From Acidobacteriota bacterium (lineage in GTDB: Bacteria; Acidobacteriota; Terriglobia; UBA7540): DNA of 47,783 nt. The notes beneath the pieces are model-generated. The model worked only from the letters and a program-made list of their open reading frames with translations. It searched no databases and had not been told where the DNA came from. The position numbers and the translations under genes are program-made. Below are positions 43,712-47,783 of this stretch, piece after piece (the first letter of the stretch is position 1; each line of letters opens with the position of its first letter). The DNA lies in the NCBI GenBank assembly GCA_003165615.1, contig PLWR01000737.1:1-47783 (forward strand), given 5' to 3'.

Positions 43712-45100
43712 ATGGCGACAATCTCCCAACCCGCTTCCGGAGGCATGTGGCGACACCTCTGGTCCATGGCGCGCTACCAGATGGAGCACGTTGACCGCGC
43801 GGCGTGGCGGCGCTTTTGGGGGGCGCTGTTCGGCCTGGGCCTGGCCTTCTTCCTCGCCTTGTATTCAACCGCGCTGCGCGAGGCTGGCCACACGGATGGC
43901 GCCATGGCAGCGGCTTCCCTCTCGTTGCTCATCGCCGCAATCGTTGCGATCAAGATCGTTCCCTACCTCGCCAAACGCACTGCGCTCGAACGCTGGATGA
44001 TCAAGGTTGAGTATGAGTTCACGCGCGAGGGCGTGGTCTATTTCCTGATCATCATGTTCATCGCCCTCGCCGCGCTCAACACCGGCAACAATCTCCTCTT
44101 CATCATTCTGGCCAATCTTCTTTCCGGAATTCTGTTGTCAGGAATTCTTTCCGCCATTGTGCTCTCACAACTGGAATTGGATTTTGCCCTGCCGGAGCAC
44201 GTTTTCGCCGAGCGCCCGATGATCTCGCGCCTGACCGTTCAGAACCTGAAGTGGATATTCCCGTCCTTTTCCCTCACCCTGACGGCCCGCGACCCCCTGA
44301 AGGGTAAGCGGAAGCGCACCGCCCTGGCCGCGCCGCGCCAGATTCTGGACGCTCCCGTCTACGTGCCCTACATTCCGCACCGCTCCGCCGTGACCCAGCA
44401 CGTGGAACTCACCTTCCCTCGCCGCGGGCGCTATACCCAGGAGGGATTTCGCGTCAGCAGCAAATTCCCCTTCGGCCTCCTGCTGAAGGCGCATGAAGTG
44501 GCGAGCAAGCAGGAAATCCTGGTGCTCCCCAACATCCAACCCACGGAAGAGTTTTATGAAATCCTGCCGCTGATTGGTGGCGAGATTGAAAGCTTCTTCA
44601 AGGGGCGCGGCCACGACCTGTACGCCATCCGCGACTACGCGGAATCCGATAGCGCCCGCCACGTGGACTGGAAAGCCACGGCCAAGGCCCAGCAACTCAA
44701 GGTGCGGGAATACGCGCGCGAGGATGAGCGGCGGCTGGTGCTGGTCTTTGATGCGAGCCTGCCCTCCACCGACGAGAAAGCGCTCGCGCAGTTCGAAAAG
44801 GGAGTCAACTTCTGCGCCTGCCTGGCGTGGCACTTCCACGAAATCGACGCGCAGATGCAATTCATTGCCGATGGATTCCAGACCCCCATGGCCCCCGCCG
44901 CAGAAATTATTTACTCGGTGCTGGAGACACTGGCGCTGGTCGAACCCAGGGCGCGCTCAGCCTCCTCGATGGGAGACCTGCAAGCGCGCATCGCCTCCGC
45001 CGCAAGAGGATTTCACATCGTCATCACCAACCGCGCGCATGGCTCAATTCCCACCAACCTCTGGGGAAATTCTTATATGGTGTTTATGGATTCGCTGTGA
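43712..45100 (+). CDS. DUF58 domain protein, MoxR partner
   Basis: The 462-residue protein has two N-terminal membrane helices (about 35-55 and 65-85), a third hydrophobic region near 110-150, then the DUF58 core with Y-A-I-R-D-Y-A-E-S-D and R-H-V-D-W-K-A-T-A-K, continuing into a vWA-like fold (L-V-L-V-F-D-A-S). The family is nearly always encoded beside MoxR and is thought to be remodelled by it. Its function here, perhaps in envelope integrity, is unknown. It ends 7 bases from the convergent ROK gene. Confidence 0.93.
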   Translation: MATISQPASGGMWRHLWSMARYQMEHVDRAAWRRFWGALFGLGLAFFLALYSTALREAGHTDGAMAAASLSLLIAAIVAIKIVPYLAKRTALERWMIKVEYEFTREGVVYFLIIMFIALAALNTGNNLLFIILANLLSGILLSGILSAIVLSQLELDFALPEHVFAERPMISRLTVQNLKWIFPSFSLTLTARDPLKGKRKRTALAAPRQILDAPVYVPYIPHRSAVTQHVELTFPRRGRYTQEGFRVSSKFPFGLLLKAHEVASKQEILVLPNIQPTEEFYEILPLIGGEIESFFKGRGHDLYAIRDYAESDSARHVDWKATAKAQQLKVREYAREDERRLVLVFDASLPSTDEKALAQFEKGVNFCACLAWHFHEIDAQMQFIADGFQTPMAPAAEIIYSVLETLALVEPRARSASSMGDLQARIASAARGFHIVITNRAHGSIPTNLWGNSYMVFMDSL

Positions 45101-45107
45101 TCAGCTC

Positions 45108-46091
45108 TCACTTCTGCAAACGCTTCCGCGCCAGGACCACCGCGCCCAGCGCGCCGGCGTTATCGCCCAGCGTGCCGGGAACGATCTTTACTCGTTCTGC
45201 GTCGTGACGCCGCAGGAAATTTTCGTACGCGGTCTTGCGGATGGGCCCCACAAAATACTCACCCAGGCGTTCGGCGATTCCCCCGCCCATCACCACGCAC
45301 TCCGGATCAAGCAAATTCACCACGCTGGCCACAGCCATTCCCAGAAAATATTGCGCGCGCTTCATCACCTTGCGCATGACGGGGTCATTCTTCTTCAGCG
45401 CGCGCTGGATGATGCTGCTGGTCATGCGGTCCTTGCCGCGCTCCTCCATGAGCTTGAGCACGCAGCTCTTTTCCCCGGCGCGAATGGCCGCGCGCACATC
45501 GCGCTCCATGGCGGTGCGGCTGGCCAGCGCCTCGATGCACCCGTGGTTCCCGCAGCCACACACCGGGCCATCCACCTGCACAATCATGTGGCCCACCTCC
45601 GCCGCCGCACCCCGCATACCCAGATAGAGTTCGCCCCGGAAGATGATGCCGCCGCCGATTCCCGTCCCCACAAAGATTCCCACCAGTTCCTGCGCGCCCC
45701 GCCCTGCCCCCAGAGCGTGTTCGCCGGCCACGCCTACGTTGACGTCATTCTCCGCGAAAACGGGAACATGCAATAGCTTTCGCAGGTCCGCCGCCAGGGG
45801 CACCGCTTCCCAACCCAGGTTGGGCGCGTGATAAACCACGCCGTGCTGCGGATCGACCGCCCCCGGCGCTCCAATGCTGACGGCGCGCAATTGCGATTTG
45901 CGCAGGCCCGCCGCCGCCACCACGTCTTCCACCATCGCCGCCAGGTCGCGAATAATTCCCGCAGGCTTCTGCGCGACGTTGGTGGGCTGCTTCATAACCG
46001 CCAGAATTTCGTTTTGCGCATTCACCACCAGCGCCCGCAGGCTTGTGCCGCCCATGTCGATTCCCACTATGACTTCTTTCGCTGGAGCCAT
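45108..46091 (-). CDS. ROK family sugar kinase (glucokinase-like)
   Basis: From ATG 46091 the protein is 327 residues: ATP-binding G-I-D-M-G-G-T-S-L near residue 10, catalytic E-N-D-V-N-V with Asp, and the ROK zinc motif C-G-C-G-N-H-G-C-I-E-A. It probably phosphorylates glucose or a related hexose with ATP. GGAGG lies 10 bases before this ATG. A frame extending 58 codons further has no ribosome site and low-quality sequence, so I reject it. It could supply sugar phosphate to polymer synthesis, but this is only context. Confidence 0.92.
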   Translation of the reverse strand: MAPAKEVIVGIDMGGTSLRALVVNAQNEILAVMKQPTNVAQKPAGIIRDLAAMVEDVVAAAGLRKSQLRAVSIGAPGAVDPQHGVVYHAPNLGWEAVPLAADLRKLLHVPVFAENDVNVGVAGEHALGAGRGAQELVGIFVGTGIGGGIIFRGELYLGMRGAAAEVGHMIVQVDGPVCGCGNHGCIEALASRTAMERDVRAAIRAGEKSCVLKLMEERGKDRMTSSIIQRALKKNDPVMRKVMKRAQYFLGMAVASVVNLLDPECVVMGGGIAERLGEYFVGPIRKTAYENFLRRHDAERVKIVPGTLGDNAGALGAVVLARKRLQK

Positions 46092-46229
46092 CAGAGCGCC
46101 TCCGTAATCTTCAGGATGTTGGCTGGTGAGTCTATCGCAATCTGGCGTTTCAGAGAATGGCTGTTTGGAACGGAGCAAAAACTGGTGCGACCCCGCAACT
46201 TGCAAACCTGTGAGAAAATACCAACTTCG

Positions 46230-46299
46230 CCACAGAGACACTGAGGCGCTGAGCTCTGAATACAAAAGAGCTTTTCTCGGCGCCTCTGTGCCTCTGTGG
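46230..46299. repeat. Imperfect inverted repeat between ROK and SDR genes
   Basis: CCACAGAGACACTGAGGCGC (46230-46249) and GCGCCTCTGTGCCTCTGTGG (46280-46299) pair over 20 bases with two mismatches. The CCACAGAG...CTCTGTGG type is a widespread intergenic repeat. The right arm ends 37 bases before the SDR start. Confidence 0.75.
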
Positions 46300-46336
46300 T
46301 GATAATTAAACGCCTTGAAGAATATGGGAGACTGAC

Positions 46337-47131
46337 ATGGATTTGGGCCTTAAGGGAAAAACCGCAGTGATTTCAGGCTCGACGGCGGGAATTGGCTTGG
46401 CCATTGCCACGGCGCTTGCCGCCGAGGGCGCGTCGGTGGTCATCAACGGACGCACGGAAGCGCGCGTGAATGCGGCCATCGATAAGATTTGTTATGACGT
46501 GATGGGAGCGCAGGTTGAGGGCGTCGCTGCTGACCTTGGAACACTCGATGGCGTTGAGACCTTTCTGAACAAGACGCCGGAAGCCGACATCCTGGTCAAC
46601 AATCTGGGAATCTTCGAAGCGAAACCCTTTGCGGAAATCACCGACGCCGATTGGCTGCGATTTTTCGAGGTCAACGTGCTGAGCGGAGTGCGCCTGGCCC
46701 GCCACTACCTGCCCACCATGCGCGACAAGAACTGGGGCCGCGTGATCTTCATCTCCAGCGAATCGGCCGTGAACATTCCCGTCGAGATGATTCATTACGG
46801 CATGACCAAGACGGCGCAAGTGGCCGTGGCGCGCGGCTTGGCGGAGTCCGTGGCCGGCACTGGCATCACGGTGAACTCAATTCTGGTCGGACCCACCCGC
46901 TCCGAGGGCGTCGGCAACTTCCTGGAACAGATGGCCAAGCAGCAAGAGGTGACCCCCGCGCAGGTGGAAAAGGAGTTCTTTGAGAAGGTGCGCCCCAGTT
47001 CGCTGCTGAAGCGCTTCGAGAAGCCCGAAGAAGTTGCGGCCGTCGTAGCCTTCGTCGCCAGTCACCAAGGCGCCATCATCAACGGCGCCGCCCTCCGCGC
47101 CGAGGGAGGCGTGGTGCGCTCGGCACTCTAA
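46337..47131 (+). CDS. Short-chain dehydrogenase/reductase
   Basis: This 264-residue enzyme has the cofactor motif G-S-T-A-G-I-G (14-20), N-N-L-G at 89-92 and catalytic Ser141, Tyr154 and Lys158 (Y-G-M-T-K). The V-I-N-G-R-T end of beta-2 suggests an NADP preference. C-terminal P-x-R-S-E-G-V and G-A-A-L-R-A-E-G-G fit the classical SDR fold. Substrate unknown. It is a lone gene with GGGAG nine bases before the ATG and no obvious link to the EPS locus. Confidence 0.93.
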   Translation: MDLGLKGKTAVISGSTAGIGLAIATALAAEGASVVINGRTEARVNAAIDKICYDVMGAQVEGVAADLGTLDGVETFLNKTPEADILVNNLGIFEAKPFAEITDADWLRFFEVNVLSGVRLARHYLPTMRDKNWGRVIFISSESAVNIPVEMIHYGMTKTAQVAVARGLAESVAGTGITVNSILVGPTRSEGVGNFLEQMAKQQEVTPAQVEKEFFEKVRPSSLLKRFEKPEEVAAVVAFVASHQGAIINGAALRAEGGVVRSAL

Positions 47132-47226
47132 ACCCAACCGCCCGCGGCGAATCGGTGCGGCCCCTGATGCGCTACCCGCTTTCCGATCGTCGTGTCAATT
47201 GGAATGGGAACCCTTTCGTCGCACCG

Positions 47227-47313
47227 GTCCTTCCCGCGAAGGCGGGAATCCATTCCGTCGTCGGCTCATTGCCAATGGCTCGCGAAGTGGATTCCCGCCT
47301 TCGCGGGAAGGAC
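47227..47313. repeat. Perfect 26-bp inverted repeat
   Basis: The arms 47227-47252 and 47288-47313 are exact reverse complements, each containing TTCCCGCGAAGGCGGGAA, itself a hairpin. This resembles the dispersed ATTCCCGC-type repeats of many Proteobacteria and may terminate the SDR transcript. Confidence 0.85.
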
Positions 47314-47783
47314 GGCACTTGGGAGGGTCTGCGTCTCGCAAGTGGCAGGCTGGCGCATCAGAGCGAGTTCAGCTTTGCGCCAGCCTTTTGGAACTGCCCC
47401 AATTGCGTCTGGAAAGGGAAATTTATGGCAAATTGGCCTTCCAAAACCGAGTTTTTCTGCAAGAATGGCTTCAATTGAGCACAAATGTCCGCAAGGTGCT
47501 CGGGCATTTTGTCGTTCGATCCTTTGTTTTCATACACATTTCCGGATCGACCTTCATTTTTTATACTTTTTGGGGGTGGTGGTCCCCCTGAGTGACTTTT
47601 TGTTGGCTTAAGGGGTGGCGGAATCGCCACGATGGGTGGAGGCCGAAAGCTCCCCGCAGCATGAGCACAGTCCTTACCCGCCGGGCGCGGACTTATTCAG
47701 CCATCATACACACATGTCTAGCCTTTGTCAAGAACAAAATGAGGTTACAGGGAGTAGCGCGGGTAGCCATCTCTGAAACCGCG
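47314..47783. other. Right-edge region, no gene seen
   Basis: Several overlapping short frames occur here but none resembles a protein. A small hairpin (GTGGCG/CGCCAC) lies near 47614-47630. The sequence may hold a promoter or leader for a gene beyond the window. Confidence 0.35.

Noticed and set aside
44574..45776. 400-codon plus-strand frame across DUF58 and ROK genes
   Set aside because: It overlaps two convincing genes on both strands and shows no domain.

Overview
The window looks like a chromosomal segment of an Acidobacteriota-type bacterium. This is inferred from gene content and style: an exosortase-type (PEP-CTERM) exopolysaccharide locus, a soluble NtrC-type signalling set, a family of proteins with an N-terminal K-S-T-G-P motif, and dense palindromic intergenic repeats. 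No rRNA or other strong taxonomic marker is present.

Layout. 1-717 holds the open end of an unknown gene, and 779-976 a FemAB-like remnant. 1201-20343, all minus strand, is an exopolysaccharide (EPS) assembly cluster. In transcription order it holds an UpxY/NusG-like antiterminator, an initiating sugar-phosphate transferase with a degenerate GGDEF-like N-terminus, an ATGA-coupled amino-sugar trio (Gfo/Idh oxidoreductase, hexapeptide acetyltransferase, DegT aminotransferase), an F420-hydrogenase-beta-like iron-sulfur protein, two GT4 enzymes, a beta-helix protein, a Wzx-like flippase, three GT2 enzymes, a Wzy/ligase-like protein and an AsnB amidotransferase. 20950-27603, also minus strand, is the export operon: an NtrC-like AAA+ regulator lacking GAFTGA, a Wza-like exporter, an outer-membrane barrel, a Wzz-like chain-length protein, an ExeA-type ATPase and a CpsD-type tyrosine kinase. 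28128-32997 (plus) holds two tandem 771-residue TPR lipoproteins of the PrsT type. 33071-33863 has three copies of a 119-bp palindromic repeat around a GIY-YIG nuclease gene. 34226-39053 (minus) holds a PEP-CTERM protein, a receiver-less sigma-54 activator, a full NtrC-type response regulator and a soluble histidine kinase. 39356-47131 holds a PilZ protein, an Hsp70-like ATPase, tRNA-Val, a MoxR/DUF58 pair split by an inserted cassette, a ROK kinase and an SDR enzyme.

Main result. Sequence elements link these units. Four exact copies and one near copy of TGCA-N6-TGCA lie in the intergenic regions, about 105-190 bp upstream of candidate sigma-54 (-24/-12) promoters. These promoters precede the EPS assembly operon, the export operon, the first TPR lipoprotein, the PEP-CTERM protein and the receiver-less activator. 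A further sigma-54-like promoter precedes the PilZ gene. The three regulators carry nearly identical Fis-type recognition helices, so they probably share the site, and one lacks the loop that contacts sigma-54. This suggests a locally encoded sigma-54 regulon joining polymer synthesis, export, surface anchoring and c-di-GMP sensing. All promoter and operator calls come from reading the sequence and are untested.
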